Positions 6,566 through 6,683 of a DNA stretch of 6,683 nucleotides are shown piece after piece. Made by a program: the position numbers and the translations under genes. The stretch's first letter is position 1, and the number at the start of each line of letters is the position of its first letter. The stretch spans positions 1 through 6,683 of the forward strand of contig JAABTE010000144.1 of NCBI GenBank assembly GCA_011390035.1. Reading direction: 5' to 3'. This DNA comes from Desulfobacteraceae bacterium. Its GTDB lineage: Bacteria; Desulfobacterota; Desulfobacteria; Desulfobacterales; JAABSP01. Under the pieces are notes generated by a model that saw only the letters and a program-made list of their open reading frames with translations, ran no database searches and had not been told where the DNA came from.

Positions 6566-6683
6566 TCACGCCCCGCCGAACGCCTTGAGCATCATCGGCA
6601 GGGCCACAAAGGATCCGATCATGCTGCCCACATTCGTAAAAACCACCACCAGCAGAATCCGGGTGACCTTATTGCGCCAGAAC
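6566..6683 (-). CDS. C-terminus of a membrane protein, probably TraB/GumN family (5' part outside window)
   Basis: On the minus strand, an open frame enters at 6682 and stops with TGA at 6568-6566, giving the last 38 residues of a gene that starts beyond the window. The residues begin FWRNKVTRI, a basic stretch, then run into a hydrophobic segment (LLVVVFTNVGSMIG and SFVALPMML), and end KAFGGA. This basic patch followed by a terminal membrane helix with an N-x-G-S-x-I-G pattern resembles, from memory, the C-terminal end of bacterial and archaeal TraB-like (pheromone shutdown family) membrane proteins. That assignment is recognition from a short piece and could be wrong. That it is a real gene end is likelier, because the frame is open and protein-like to the window edge and sits tightly convergent to glgB. 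No function can be given from this fragment. Confidence 0.55.
   Translation of the reverse strand, partial: FWRNKVTRILLVVVFTNVGSMIGSFVALPMMLKAFGGA

Noticed and set aside
6541..6582. Possible hairpin at the glgB/minus-strand junction (AGGC 6549-6552 with GCCT 6560-6563)
   Set aside because: The stem is only four base pairs and neither strand has a following T-run, so it does not qualify as a terminator.

Overview
The window carries a compact bacterial glycogen operon, glgP-glgA-glgB, on the + strand. It is flanked upstream by the 3' end of a dockerin-bearing protein gene (+) and downstream by the 3' end of a convergent membrane-protein gene (-). The DNA is GC-rich, with a strong G/C bias at third codon positions, and all three complete genes look native to the same genome. 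A free-living Gram-negative, possibly a Desulfobacterota (deltaproteobacterial) relative, would fit: it would combine a DUF3417-type glucan phosphorylase, a GT5 synthase of an unusual subgroup, a eukaryote-like branching enzyme and a lone C-terminal dockerin. This placement is inference from protein style only; no rRNA or other taxonomic marker is present.

Layout. Positions 1-243 encode the C-terminal 80 residues of a dockerin protein. A near-textbook intrinsic terminator (262-303) closes it. Its T-run provides the first bases of a -35 box (TTGACA, 302-307), which is followed 17 bases later by an extended -10 (TGT-CATAAT, 322-330). After a leader of about 70 bases come glgP (406-2955), glgA (2985-4505) and glgB (4526-6556). 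The gaps of 29 and 20 bases each contain a Shine-Dalgarno, and no internal terminator or promoter is apparent, so the genes are probably co-transcribed. Nine bases after glgB the stop codon of a convergent gene appears (6566-6683, -), probably the C-terminus of a TraB/GumN-type membrane protein.

How the genes work together. GlgA elongates alpha-1,4 chains from a nucleotide-glucose donor. GlgB introduces alpha-1,6 branches. GlgP removes glucose from chain ends as glucose-1-phosphate, which can be recycled or sent to glycolysis. Synthesis and mobilisation are therefore encoded together, with the degradative enzyme first. No glgC (donor supply) or glgX (debranching) lies in the window.

No gene-free stretch exceeds 300 bases. 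I found no RNA genes, CRISPR arrays, insertion sequences or phage features. I do not see a wholly undescribed system. The most interesting points are the eukaryote-type branching enzyme, the insertions around catalytic motifs in GlgA, and the overlapping terminator and promoter.
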